Part shown: one piece after another, positions 38,920 through 51,770 of the stretch
Layout: every line of letters begins with the position of its first letter
Numbering within the stretch: position 1 is the stretch's first letter
Assembly (NCBI GenBank): GCA_030141605.1
Contig: JAQGDQ010002367.1
Location: forward strand, 186,001-250,000
Origin: Tubiluchus corallicola
Lineage: Eukaryota; Priapulida; Priapulimorpha; Priapulimorphida; Tubiluchidae
Reading direction: 5' to 3'
DNA: 64,000 bases
Made by a program: the position numbers and the translations under genes
Notes under the pieces: model-generated
What the model saw: only the letters and a program-made list of their open reading frames with translations
Database searches by the model: none
What the model was told of the DNA's origin: nothing

Positions 38920-40770
38920 TTTTACTATTCACTCGTCTTTAAATATACTTTTTGTTTCAACAGCTCGTTAACATACATCCTAGTCAGTAGTAATTTATTT
39001 ATGTTCCATTCACTTATATCTTTCGCAGATAGGCCCAACTTGTTGATATACACAGCCTTACATTCAAAAAGATGCTCGGTAGTATCCTCTGCTACCTGAC
39101 ATAGAGAACATTTAAGATCCTCTTTATACAGATTTTTGAAATTTACTTTAACATCTATCATACTAAGTCAAATTGACATAATATCTTTCATTTCGTCTAA
39201 CCTACATTTGTCTTTGGAAAGTTCTGTTTTTTAAAAATCTTAATTTTGTTATAGTATCTATTTTAGTTTTAAGCTCTCTTTCTATAAATAATTGAATTTC
39301 ATTCTTTACATACCATTTCCATCTAGATTTGGTTATTACATTTATATGCACTGTATGTATATCAATATTATATTCATTCATGATGTGTTTCATTTCTGAA
39401 TACCAACATTATTAAAGTTACTATTAATTTGCATTTTTAGCAGGGGCGGAACTAGGGGGGAGCGAGGGGGCACGCGCCCCCCTGTGAAAATTCGCCCCCC
39501 CTGCAAAATCGGATAAATAATTTTTTTGCAGTGAAAATTGCAGTTCGCATGTAATCATTTTCAATATGAATTAGAATTAGGTAAAAAATGTTTGGTAGCT
39601 TCAGTGTACGTGCAGACAAAACTCAGTGTGCATAGAGGTGCCTATCACAGTGTAGGCCTACAGGGACCACACACAGTCACAGGCTCTGCACACGGGCCAA
39701 CAGGTCTGTGTGCACAGCTATAGGATGCTGGTGTAGCAGCGGTATCATGCTGAAATTTGAGACTTTTTGAAAACTTTAGACTTTTTTGTCCAAGGAGTGT
39801 CGTTCCACATTTCATTTTGACATTATTTCCTGCGTATTATTTTCTTAAAACTTGTGTGTGATAAATTTCTGTAAATAACAATTTAGTTAGAGGCACATTA
39901 ATAACGTTATGTTAACTGAGAGTTAATTTTCTCATTAGTGCTCTGTCCGCTACACACATGCTAATTATAGGCCTGCATGCAGTATAAAAGGGGTTAAAAA
40001 TTGGCTTAACCATTATTTAACCACTTCGGATACCTCGCCCTCCCAGAAAATTTTTGCGCCCCCCCCCTGCTTGCCACATCTAGTTCCGCCCCTGATTTTT
40101 AGAACTTATTTTGCCATTCTTTCATCACTTGAGTTCATTAATAGATGATAATACGTTAATTTTTATAATCTACGATACAAATCATTGGCCAGATTTTTGT
40201 TTCACTTAACATGCCCCAATATGGCGTACTATCTTTTTGAATCTTTTTAAAATTTTTGCTAGTGCTTCTTTTTGTTTACTTTCTAATTTATCTATTTCTG
40301 ATTTGGTGAAATTGGTCCAAGTCTCAGCATTATTGATTATTGATGGTATTACTGTGTTTTCGTACAGCATTAGCCGAACAGCTGTAACAGTAGTTCCAAA
40401 CCAATTTATTATTACCAATTTTCATTATTTCTAAAATCATAAATTTCATTTTATCTTTTCTTTTTTCAAACATAAGCTGATAATTATTTTTGCTATTAAA
40501 CCAGTCTCCCGAGTATTTATATTCATGAGTTCGTGTAATTTGGCCATTTTTTTACATTCAATATTAGGTCTTTACTGTTTCTCTTTTTTGTCATATTAGT
40601 TGTCATGTAAGTTGAAGGTCATCATTTTTTGAGTTCTATCTCCCTAAAATTCTCTGCTGCTTTAATCATTGTTTCTGTAGTCCCTACTGATAACACGTCA
40701 TCCACATATAACAGGGTGCCAATTTCTAAATCAGGGCCAAACATTGTCACTGGATGATACTGTATGTCTA
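38920..40770 (-). mobile_element. LINE fragment (LINE G), split by a hAT MITE
   Basis: Minus-strand blocks in order are LLYVDDVLSVGTTETM (RT catalytic box, near 40700), RTHEYKYSGDWFNS, PSIINNAETWT followed by EIDKLESKQKEALAKILK (40206-40418), then after the MITE a segment SRWKWYVKNEIQLFIEREL (39202-39393) and a C-terminal zinc-knuckle-like LKCSLCQVAEDTTEHLFEC (38925-39161). The order is that of one LINE protein. Frameshifts make it a pseudogene. The 5' part, including the endonuclease, is missing. Confidence 0.82.
39441..40094. mobile_element. hAT-type MITE (hAT-2) inserted in LINE G
   Basis: The ends are CAGGGGCGGAACTAGGGGG and the inverted CTAGTTCCGCCCCTG. The 8-bp target duplication ATTTTTAG is perfect at 39433-39440 and 40095-40102. 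No transposase is present in its 654 bp. It interrupts the protein order of LINE G, so it arrived later. Confidence 0.92.
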
Positions 40771-41073
40771 TTATATATATTATACTGTATATCTACACTG
40801 GATGGGCATTGCTATGGTGACTGAGCAATTTTTTATCTGCCATCCACAGACGAGTTAAAAAAACAACGCAAGCGTGAACTTGCACTACTTGCAGTCGTAT
40901 GTTTCCCCATTTTGATAAATTTACACTTTGTATATATTTTATCGTTTTTTATATGTAAGTAATGTCAACGGATGTATTTTGATTTTGCCACTTCACAATG
41001 TAGGCTGGCTTAAGAGCTAAGACAGCCTGCCAGTCTCATCTTTTATAAAATAACGTATATTTTCTAAATGTTC

Positions 41074-41098
41074 TTAATAATAATAATAATAATAATAA
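41074..41098. repeat. (TAA)n microsatellite
   Basis: About eight TAA units. Such tracts often mark the 3' tails of insect and marine invertebrate LINEs, but no element end could be tied to it. Confidence 0.9.
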
Positions 41099-41390
41099 AA
41101 TCCGTGGATCGGATACAGTTGCGGATTTTTCGGTACCGGATAACCGTGAAAGTGATAACCGCGGCTGTGCTAATGTCAGTGGACCTTAAGGCGCCATGTA
41201 CCGCACCAGCCCTTAAAGCGTATGGGTTAACGGAATGTCCAAATAACGCGCCAGAATCTGTCAGAAACTGAGACGAGTTTAACTTAGTGGCAGCGTCTGT
41301 CCCCCTTGTTTGTTTAATAATAATAATTTAAAATATAAATATGCTTTAAATAATTAATTGAACGCACATTATACAGTCAATAAAATAAAA

Positions 41391-41464
41391 TATCACTTTT
41401 ATTCCAACTCTAGAGTCAAGTATATATATATATACTTGGCTCTAGAGTTGGCATAAAAGTGATA
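41391..41464. repeat. Near-perfect 74-bp palindrome
   Basis: TATCACTTTTATTCCAACTC on the left is mirrored by the complement of GAGTTGGCATAAAAGTGATA on the right, centred on a TATATATATATA core near 41427. Only about two mismatches separate the arms of roughly 35 bp. Confidence 0.9.
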
Positions 41465-41689
41465 ATCTTTATTTGCCATTAAAATACATTGATAATCACT
41501 GAATAAAGACTTTGCAGAGATGATCAATTAGTATTAGTTAATAAAAACGCACTGCTAAAAGCAAATGCATGGGTGCAATCTAAACTACTGTGCAGTAACG
41601 AAAAGTAATGACGAATAAAAATAAAACATATCTACAAATAAAATAAAACTATTCACAAATATAAAAATTATGATTTAGTTAATATGGCC

Positions 41690-44040
41690 GTGGATACATA
41701 AATTCTGCATTGGTGTGTATGTTGTACTGGTGTAATGGTATTTCATATTTGGTTAATATTAATGATTTTAGTTTTGTTTTGAACGCTGATAGGGACCTGA
41801 TTTGTTTAACCTGTAATGGTAGAATTCCAAAGTAGAATTGCTTGCTTGATTATAGAGTTCGTTCCATAGTGGGTATTTGTCCTAATTTGTTTTAGATTGC
41901 TTGTACTGGAGCCGACGATAGGATTTGGAAAAAATCTATTATCTTGAAATGCTATGTTGATGTTGTTAATGTATTTATATAAAAAGAGCAGAGTAAAATA
42001 TTCTTTCTGTGCTTCAATGACACTAAGTTTTAAGGTTTTTCTTAGGTTAGTTGTTGAAGCTTTCGGAGATGTGATGTGCTAGATGCCATTTTTGTGTATA
42101 TGTTATTAAAGTGCTTATCACATAAAAGTCTATTGTCTCCCTGTTTGCCCAGAAATTTAACATTATTAGTTTGTTCGATTACATCATTGTCTATTGTTAA
42201 GTGGTTGATGACGAGTCAATAGTACTTAATGAGGATAACAGTATCATGAATTCCGTTTTATCAGTATTCATTTTTAGCTTGTAGTGGCTAAATGCGATAT
42301 TTTTATTTCCTATATCTTTTTTTAGATAATTTGGATATTTTCATGGGTTAGTAGATTGTAGTGTCATCAGCGTATTGTGTAATTTGTGAGTGTTGTAATA
42401 CACTGGATATGTTGCTTATATATGGGCAAAATAATAACGGACCCAATAATATTCCTTATGATATACCTCTGTCTAACATAGCCCAGTCAGAAAAGTTGGC
42501 TGTATCTAACTTTACTCGTTGTTGTCTATTTCTGAGATAAGTTTGTATCAGTTTTAATAATATCGAATCAAATCTGATTTGTTTTAAGTTATCGAAAAGT
42601 AGTTTGAGATTAATACTATCGAATGCTTTACTTAAATCTAAAAATGCCGCTAAAATGTATTATTTGTCGACAGAGCTGTGTCTCCAGTTTTCTGTAAGTG
42701 TCTATTAGGGCGTCAATGGTTGAATGGTGTTTACGGAAGCCAAACTGATGTTTTGATAAAAGTTCATGTTTATTTACATATGAACTTATCTGATCATAAA
42801 TAATCCTTTCCCAAATTTACAAAAACAATGTATTACAGAAACTGGGCGATAATTCATGGGGTCACATTTTGAGACTTTTATTGTGGGTTCGAGTCACGCT
42901 TGCCATTTTCCATGCAGTTGGAAATCCGCCTCTCATAATTATCTGATTAGCAATGAAATTCATATGCGTGGCTATTACAGGTGCACTATATTTTAGAATT
43001 TTGATAGGAATATCTGATGGTCCACTCCCTTTGTTAGAATTTAGGTTATTTAATATGTCCATAATTTCTCCTACTGTAACGCTTGTGAATGAAAATAATG
43101 TGTTAGTCGATTTGTTTTTGAATTTAATTATATTATTGTTAATTTGAGAAGCCACTCTCCTAACATTTAACATGTTGACAATATCTTTGGGCTCAGTAAT
43201 AACAGTGTTGTTGATTTTAACTGTGTTAATACGCGTTAGTTTGTTGCACATTTATTTATTCCATTGTTAATAGTTTTCCATTTTTCTTTAGTATTTGTTG
43301 CGTTTTTACATTGTTGTCGTATATGTTTATTTTTCAATCATTTATTAAGATTATTAAACTGATTTCTCATTTTTTTTAATTGTTATGATTGTTTTAGTTT
43401 TGGTCTTTTTCCATACATGATATTATATTATACATTGTTCTTGACAAAGTGCTCGAACTCGTTTGTAACTTATTTTTAAAACTTTATTTTAATTCGAAGT
43501 AGTATCATAACGGTATAGAAAAAATTATAACAGCAATATGTCAGTCCTGCTTCGTATCAAAAATGGAACTCCCTCGCTAACCTGTTTGGTACAGAGAGAA
43601 TCGAAATAAGCCAGCCGTGACGTCACATTCATACTTTTAAAGTTTAAATTACTGGCCTACTACAGTGCATATTTTTTAACATACATTATAATATATTATA
43701 TATTACAATATATATAATTATATATATTATACAGTCTATAAATTATACAGACGCACAAATATATTATACATTCTATTTTTGCTATTCTTAGTTTTTCAAG
43801 TTCAGGTGTTGTCCAGCTGCTTTTGTTATTGAGTTTACTTAGCTGTGGGAATTGTTTTACGTTTTTATATGGTGCATGTACATCAAGGCAATGTTCGACA
43901 TTATTAACCAGAGTGTTTACATGTGTACGTATTTCATCAGTCATGTATATAGAGGTCCGGGCCATTTTTGCTAAATCGATTAAGTATGAATGTTGTTGTA
44001 TTGGGTATAGTCTCTCATTAAATGCCAAGCTGAATTAAAT
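41690..44040 (-). mobile_element. LINE fragment, CR1/jockey-like (LINE D)
   Basis: On the minus strand an endonuclease-RT linker (HAPYKNVKQFPQLSKLN, SSWTTPELEKLR; 43760-44028) is followed by an RT N-terminal region (NSNKGSGPSDIPIKILK, RGGFPTAWKMASV; 42862-43251). Beyond it come NYRPVSVIHCFCK, FLDLSKAFDSINLKLL and QYADDTTIY in shifting frames down to about 42350. A segment at 43400-43690 does not fit and may be a later insertion. Multiple stops make this a relic. Confidence 0.82.
42862..43251 (-). pseudogene. LINE D reverse transcriptase, N-terminal part
   Basis: The longest open piece of LINE D (129 codons). It carries the GSGPSDIPIKILK motif and the GGFPTAWKMASV block that precede RT motif 1. 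The frame breaks just before NYRPVS, which continues in another frame. Confidence 0.8.
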
Positions 44041-44930
44041 ATTTTATAAAGGCAAGTTATTATCATATCACACTCACTGTACTCATTCATTTATGACAAA
44101 CGTTGCTCTTAAAATAGCAAATAGAAAAATAATAAACCAAAAAGGTGATGAAAATGGCTTTACTTTGGGCAAAGCAAAACTAGACAAAAGTTAATAAATA
44201 CTGGAATTTTTTCTCAATTAAGCACATTTTAAAGTTAAATTTAGGTGTCTTAGCAAACTTAATCCACCTACACTGATTAATGCATTAACGAATTATTATA
44301 ATTTTATAGTAATTAAACAAATTATTAGAAACCCACAATTAAAATCTGATACCAAGCTCAATGTCCTACAGCCTACAAGAGATCCGCCGGTTGTCCCGTT
44401 TCACAAATTTAGCACATGCGCAATAACACTAGTGCAGTCTATGAGGTAATGCGGTAGACGGCGCCCTATAAGTCTGCTGTTTGTTGTGCGTTATTATGGT
44501 GAATAATGGTTTTATTCAAAATTTATATTAGTTACAGTCAAGTACACTGTAATTCTGTTGATAAAATTTCAAAATGAATTAGTAGGGATAGTCAAGCAAT
44601 GCGTAATGCTGTAAAATAAATGTGGTTAGTTACTTGAATTTGTTCAAACTTTTCATAAAAAAATATTGGCTACCTAAAGCATAACTATCTTGAAGCCCTT
44701 AATCTCTCCTTAAATTGGTTTAAATTTGGTGCACTGACAATATTCTCTGGTAAGCTATGTCCACTACACGAAGAGAAAAGAAAATTGTAAAGTCATTGAC
44801 AGGTAACAAAGCTGCACAGATTTAAGCAAAATAAACTATTTTATTGAAAACAGTAAAGAAGTTTCACAGCAACAGACTCATCAGCTTAAGGTTGTATTGT
44901 TACAGCTGGCTTACAACAGGGAAGCCCAGA
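44041..44930. other. Unassigned sequence between LINE D and LINE E
   Basis: AT-rich and without recognised coding motifs. It may include 3' untranslated sequence of LINE E. Confidence 0.35.
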
Positions 44931-44939
44931 TTGAGCGGA

Positions 44940-47136
44940 GGCTAACAGTTAAGTAGTAATGCCTATGTCACAAGTAGGATGTAACCAAAGTGACGGGGGA
45001 GTGGTGGCACAATTGAAACCATAGTGCTCTTACAAAATCTTATAGTTAGTGCTTACGTAGGGTTTAAACAATTTCTTTGAGTGACGATAAGTGGACTGTA
45101 AAGACACAGCTTTCTCGCACGAAAGTAATATCCCCATTCAGGTACTTATATACCTCGTGTAAATAAGCCGTTTCTCTTTGCTGTAGGAAAGGAAAGTGCA
45201 TATCTCTGTACGTATATCAACTGTATAACATGAATATTGGCTTCTGGGACTTTCTGTAATCGCTTGATATCAGACTGAAATGAAGGAGACCAGACTACGC
45301 TTGAATACTTCAGCATGCGTCGTATGTCTGCCTTATACAGAGTTAAAACTGTTTCGACTCACGATTAACAAAAGATCGCTAGATCAAACCAATCAGCCTG
45401 TTTGCCTTCTTACATGTTTTAGTTATATAAGCAGAAGGTTTAAGGTCGTGAGAAGTAATTACACCAAGATCATTATGTTGTAAAACATTTGTTAACTCTT
45501 TGGCATTCAAATAATACTGCACTGGAATTTGTGCTTTAAATTGTAACACTACACATTTGTCAGCATTAAGCTGCATCAGCAATTACAACTGGAACTACAA
45601 ATCCTGCTGAAGGCAGAATGAATCAACTGTAGAAAGCACTTTGGTGTATGCTTTAGTTTCATTGGTAGAACATACTAATATCCAGAGTGACTGAATCTGG
45701 TAGATCATTAACGAACAGTAAAAACAAAATAGATTCTAATACAAATCCTTACGGAACTCTGCTAGTAACATGGCTCCAACTAGAACATGTGCCATTTATG
45801 ACCACCTGCTATCAATGATTAACTAAGAAAGCCTTTATCCATTTAAGAATACAACCTCTAATAGTAATGTAGACTTTTAGCTAGTAAAAGCTTATGTGGC
45901 ACGGTGGCGAAGGATTTATGACAGTCAAGGTATATCACGTCTACACCTTCTCGTAGGTTATCACAAGTCGTAGTCCAAACATCAAGGACTTCAATGAGAT
46001 TAGATGAGCAAGATTTACATTTCTGCAACCCATGGTTATGCAGATTGATCAAGTTCTCAGCTAAACAAAACTCAACGAATTGTTCCTGAATTACATTCTA
46101 ATGTCTTCACTATGATGCTTGTCAAAGAAACTGGATGATGATTGCTTAATTTCCTTGGACCCTTTTTTGGCAGTAGAGACGCATTGGCATCACATCAATC
46201 CTGTGACAGTTGTGATGAATCTAAGGACTTTCTGAACAAGAAATAAAACGGTTTGCCAAGGACATGTGCACAATTCGTCTACATCAGTGGAATGATTTCA
46301 TTGAGACGTTTTGCTTTAGTTGCATCTATTTTTTGTCGCTGCTTTATTGCAGAGTGAATGGAAAAGTTCACTTTCTCAAACACCCGACTAAGAGTTGGGC
46401 CTACACATTCAGACTGACGTTAGATTTTGCAATAAATACTGACGTGAAAAAATCGTTTAAACTTCAGCTTTATCCACTAAAGTCCTCCACTAAGACTTTA
46501 TCAGCAGACCTAAGTAAATTATCAATAGAATTCTTAGGCTTTATGAACTGGTTGGTGTAGTTGAAAAAATTCTAGGGTTAGGTTTGGCATTTAAAACCAA
46601 GTTTCTCTCATATATTTTACAAGATTCAATCAAAGAGTTCCCAAGGCTTTAGTAGACTCATTGAAGAGTGATTTGTGTGCGTAAGAATGATAATGAGTAT
46701 ACTTCTTCCATGCTTTAGCCTTTTGTTTGCACTTTTATGTTACAATTGCTGACTTCTGCCATGCCGGTTTAACAGATGTACCAGCTGAAAACTGCTTTGC
46801 AGGGATATCATTTACAACAGTATTATATCTATTGACAAATAGACTTCAGCAACTGTCTATATCTCTACCACAAAAATCTTGTTCCCAATGATAAGCACTG
46901 AATGCATTATTAGCATATCTAAAATTGGCCTTGCTAAACAATTTAACAACTTTGTTATAGTTATTGGTATTTACGTAACTACATATGTCCATTCAAAGTA
47001 TATAGAATTATGATCACTAGTATCATTATGAGCAGCTGACAAAACTCATTGTGCTAATAGATTATCTTCAAGTGTATTTAAAAATAATTCACTAGAACTA
47101 GTATAATTTACCCAATCTATATATATATATCATATA

Positions 47137-47170
<34 letters not shown>

Positions 47171-47720
47171 TTTTTATTCATACTCATGGTACAATCACAT
47201 CAAATAAACAAACAGATCAACAAGCAAAATAACATTTATTAACAAGATTAGCAAGCAATGTCTGGTAAATTAAAATCTCCTAATACGACAAAAGGAGAAG
47301 TAACCAAAAGAAGAAGCTTGCGCAATACTTTCACAAATATTAGTAAGGTTTACCAAATCACCACTTGGAATACGGCAACGTACTCCCAAAGTAATTTTGT
47401 TACAACTAGACAAATGTCAGGTGATCCACAAAATTTCACCATTACAGACAATATCCCTGTTAAGCCCAGGACAAAAAACAGATTTAACCAAAAACAAAAC
47501 ACCACTACCACCTTTTGATGGTTCGGTAGCTAGACGATCTCATAATCATGTGGTACGAATTCAGAAGAATCAATGTCACCATGGAACTACGTGTCGGTTA
47601 CAGCTACAATATCGGGATTATTAGTGTAAATAAAATACAATAAGTCCGAATACTTATCTTGCATTAAAATAATAACAAACTAATTTTTTTAACATTTACA
47701 TTAGATTGTTCAGCTAATAC
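44940..47720 (-). mobile_element. LINE relic with endonuclease and reverse transcriptase (LINE E)
   Basis: Read leftward on the minus strand: an endonuclease motif VVLGDFNLPDI (near 47260), RT LLPKKGPRKLSNHHPVSLTS (near 46150), NHGLQKCKSCSSNLIEVLD and VDVIYLDCHKSFATVPHK (45858-46052), LNADKCVVLQF and KKANRLIGLI (45379-45582), and a C-terminal YSSVVWSPSFQSDIKRLQ (near 45290). The order is complete for a CR1/L2-like ORF2, but frames are broken throughout. An AT microsatellite at 47119-47168 lies within it. Confidence 0.82.
47119..47168. repeat. (AT)n microsatellite
   Basis: Two AT runs are separated by CATATAGC, inside LINE E. Confidence 0.9.
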
Positions 47721-47729
47721 ACCTGGTCA

Positions 47730-48262
47730 ATCATGTGCTTCTATACCTTCCTGCAAAATAGTAGTCATAATTGACAACAGTGTCTGTGTCACTATTGCTG
47801 TCAGACACCTCCCTAGAATAGGGAAATTCTGACCATTTTAAAAGAAAATTAAAAATACTTCGGGTTTAGGTATTTTTTGGTCCCTAGATGATCAATCATT
47901 TGCACATTTAATTTGCCTATAACCATTCCCTGACACTGCCACCTAATTTTTGCCAGCTTCAGAGTATAAGTGAATAAAATAAAAAAGGCTTAATTGTAAA
48001 ATTTTATGGTAAAAAATATAGTGAATTTTTTGCACAGATTTGGAAGGAAAACATAATTTTTACTGAAATTCCAAAATCCCTGTTAACCTGAGTCTGAAAT
48101 CATGCAAACATTATGACGTTAATGAAAAAGAAGACGGATTTCACTTTAGTAGACAGATTTAGATCTTTAGTACAGGATATAATCAGCAAACTAAACATTT
48201 ACTTTGTGAGATTTCTAACGTTAATTTTTCATTCACTGACATTCGTCAGTTTTTTATAAATA
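47730..48262. other. Intergenic, nothing recognised
   Basis: No open frame or repeat terminus could be supported between LINE E and Tigger copy T3. Confidence 0.4.
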
Positions 48263-49435
48263 CAGTAGGTGCCATTTATTAAGCACACTGTTAATAGGAT
48301 CAGTCGCTTAACTAACTCAAAAACACAGGCTGCTTCTATTCAAATGTATATAAAAACTAACGGTAATTGACTCACATAACTCCGCATGACTGACTCAATA
48401 TTTTGCTTCACACCCTTAAAGTAAGACATTGTGTGTGACCAATAAGCTTTTATAGCTTTTGCGTAGAAACAATAATGTTAAGTGCCATTTTGTTTGTAAG
48501 CAAGAACGTCTGTCATGCGCATATGGGCTAGCCTAGCGGTTTTGCTGTGACTGGCCCATCCGCTGCAATTAACCGCCTTACCCAAGAATTTCTGGAAGCT
48601 AAACATTTAATTACTTGTCTAGCAGTTTACTTTTGAGACTCTCTCTGCCTTTCACAGAATGTTTAATCGATTAGCTGTTGCTGTTATCCAAGGGATAACG
48701 GTAGTGTATACAATAAAGTGTTGCAAAGTTGTTGGTAGATTACTGTACAAACTCGAATGCTTGGATGGCAGCTGTGTTATTTAATGAATGGTTAGCGAAA
48801 TAGAAGCCGGGCTTAAAGTGGAAAATCACTGTACCCATGTACTTCATTAAAACAGTGGATTAAAAGAAATGTGGTCAAGAGTTTTAGAAGCGATAGATTC
48901 CTATGACGTAACTTCTTAGTTAAGCGCAAATGACCTGGCTAAAAAACCTGCCTTCTCAATTCACTGAATTTATTGGCTGTCCTTGAGTAATGTCACTGAA
49001 CACACGATTCAGAACTGCCTCACTTCACTCGCCAACAACTGCAGTTTCAGCAGGCCAAGCACTAAGTATTTTAACGGAATGTGTGCATCACCTAGCAACA
49101 GATTTTCAACATTTTTATCATTATGAGGACTTTGCAACCCGACTTCTTCGCAAAAAATGAAGCAGCCAACCTTGAAGGAGTTTTTGTAAATAAACAGATT
49201 TGTGTGATTTAGAAAAGAAAACTTTTTTATTAATTCACTTTGTAAATTTATATTTTTAAATAACTGGATAGGAATTTAGGCATTACTTTGCTTTCTGAAA
49301 TTCATTAAAAGCCTTTGCAGTGCATACTAAACTGATGATTCATGCTTCTGTACTAGTAATACTACTTCTGTCAGTTAATAGATTCAGTCTGTTAATTGGG
49401 TCAAAATACGTGGGTCCCAAAGTGACTACCTACTG
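48263..49435 (+). mobile_element. Tigger-like transposon copy T3
   Basis: It starts TA-CAGTAGGTGCC and ends CTACCTACTG-TA, with matching inverted termini. It follows T2 through CCCAAGAATTTCTGGAAGC and then lacks the DNC and QPCDQ blocks. It retains the transposase C-terminus (LLRKKMKQPTLKEFL, near 49160). Confidence 0.88.
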
Positions 49436-49437
49436 TA

Positions 49438-51770
49438 GCTGAGAACAGTACAAAAACAGTAACTATTAGCATGGTAACTAAATTCATTTGTGATATCTTT
49501 ACAATGAGAGATGCACTTGATTCCTTAAAATAACAAAACTGAGTGTGTACATTATTATTCTGTTAAATGATGATTTAGGAACATTATTGCTATGTACACT
49601 GTACAACATTGCTGTAATTTTGTAATAAATGAAAATTTGATACAAAGTTTAGCTGGCTGGAGTATAGCTAATATAGTTTTTTGTATGGGAAAGTTTAATT
49701 TAGAATCACATGTTTAGCTAGTTCAAATACTTCTACTAGTTCAGCTTCAGGCTGACTCATATACATTAAATTTCACAAATTTTAGAAATACATATCCTTT
49801 TAAAATTACAGTAAGTCTTTGCTTAACAATGCTGTTGCATTTCCTGTGTTCCAATTTATTTTTTATAGTCACCTGACACTTGTGTCACATTTGCTTGTCT
49901 ATTCACAATTTTTCGCACGAGTGCCTAAAACTTGCTACTTCATAGACATTATTTACAATCTTTTGCACCATAGCTTAACATTTTTATTTTGATAGCTGAT
50001 GTAATGTTCTTTCTTCGTTACTGCTGACTGGGGTGAATTGTCCTATAGGGTAGTCATTAAAACTGACATTGTTATGTTTGTCATACAGAGTTTTGTCCTT
50101 AAAAGTTTCACTAGTAGTGTTAAGATTCAGCATTGAAGCTGCTATGTTAGTCTCACCTTCTCGATTTAACTCCACTTCTTAGTTTTACGTGGCAGTAATG
50201 ATATTTGAGAGTGTTATAAAAGTTGCCCAAAAATAGCACGTCATCAATAAAGCAGAGATGTCTAGATAATTCTCTGCATATGCCACACTTTGTCCAGTTT
50301 TCTTCTTTAATTTAAATTCATAGTACTTAGTAGTTTATTGACTATAAATGCTGGTATATGCCTTTTTAGGCTATCTTTGTTTACTTGTATATTATTCACG
50401 TCTTCCATTCCTCTCCTGTAAAGATAAACTAACACCCTCTATCGTACATCAGCTATTTGTTGCTGATTTGCATTAGGGTCCATAATAATGCATCCAGTGT
50501 CATCTAGTTTCTTGGTCTATACAGCTAAGTTTCAAGATAGTGGCAAACACGTGCGATACTGTATCACACCTGCTGATTACAGGAGCAACAGTAATGGAAT
50601 GGCACCCCCACCCAAACTTCTACAAATATTACAATGTCCCATACTACCTTTGTGCAGCAGAATGTAATTCTCCTTGTGTCTTTGCCGTTTTTGTATTGTT
50701 CTGTAAAGCTATATCATGCAACAACTCGCCCCACCTGGTCTATTGTGATCGATTGACTCTCATCCAGCTATTTAGGAGCCTTTCGGTAAAGGTTTGGTCT
50801 AACTAAAATATCATTTATGTTAATGATCAAGTTCTTCTACTAGACAGTTGTGTCATGCTAATTCTGTTGTATATGGCAGTAAGATGTGCACCTTTTCTGC
50901 TGATAGCTCAGCTACCTTGACTTTTGCCACTGAAGTCACCTATGTGTCATACGTTGCATCTGCTAATATGACTTTGATACCAATGAGGAATTGTGCTGGG
51001 TGTGAGTAACCAATTCCAGTGATCACCGTTCCTATCAGACGTTAAATCATAATTTCCTTCTAGGATCAATTGTTTAGAAGCAATCGATTTTTGACCTCCA
51101 TAGGCACCATCTAGAAAGGAAATGATATTTATGGACACTGATGACATGCATGGTCAATCTGTAACTGATTTTCATTTCTATTACAAGTACTGGTAATGAA
51201 AAATCAATTATAGTGACCCATTTTTAACAAAAGTGAAGCCATGATGTTCCTAATTACGTCATTATAATATTTGACGTTATCATGAAACTTGCAAAAATGC
51301 TGTCGTTTTCACCTATGACCCAGGAAGTGCCATCTTGGATTTATGCATATATTTCAAAAGTAGCAAAGCCGATTTTGGCAGATTTTTTTTGTTGTGGGTA
51401 CCTGAAACTACATTCTAATCTAACAGAATCTGAAGAGAAAAATTCTATTGCAATTTGTTCTAGATACCCTCTTACTAGGAATTCTCTCCACCCACTCACT
51501 ATGAAGCACGTTTTTGATTGGAAAATTTGGAATGTTCAGTATCTTTTTTTGCACTTTTTGAAAACAATTGCTCATTGTTAGAATTCTTAGGAATTGATCA
51601 TAGAACAAATACTTAGTTTTGCTTCATTTTTAGCAAAAAGGCAATCATGTTATCTAGTGCATACTTTCCTCCTTTGTTGGCTTATCTTTGTAATTATATC
51701 ATGGTTGTATTTTTTCTATTCAGATGTTTTGCCATATAACCTTAAATGTATCTAAGGATCTAACAGGATC
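49438..51770. other. Region upstream of LRRC56, no recognised gene
   Basis: Minus-strand traces such as CRELSRHLCFIDDVLFLG (about 50230-50290) and SVSINIISFLDGAYGGQKS (about 51080-51140) look protein-like, but I recognise no family and they are broken by stops. The LRRC56 promoter should lie near the right end; no TATA box or other defined site could be assigned. Confidence 0.35.

Noticed and set aside
47258-47624. Two plus-strand open frames
   Set aside because: Opposite strand of the LINE E endonuclease, which contains the conserved GDFN motif.
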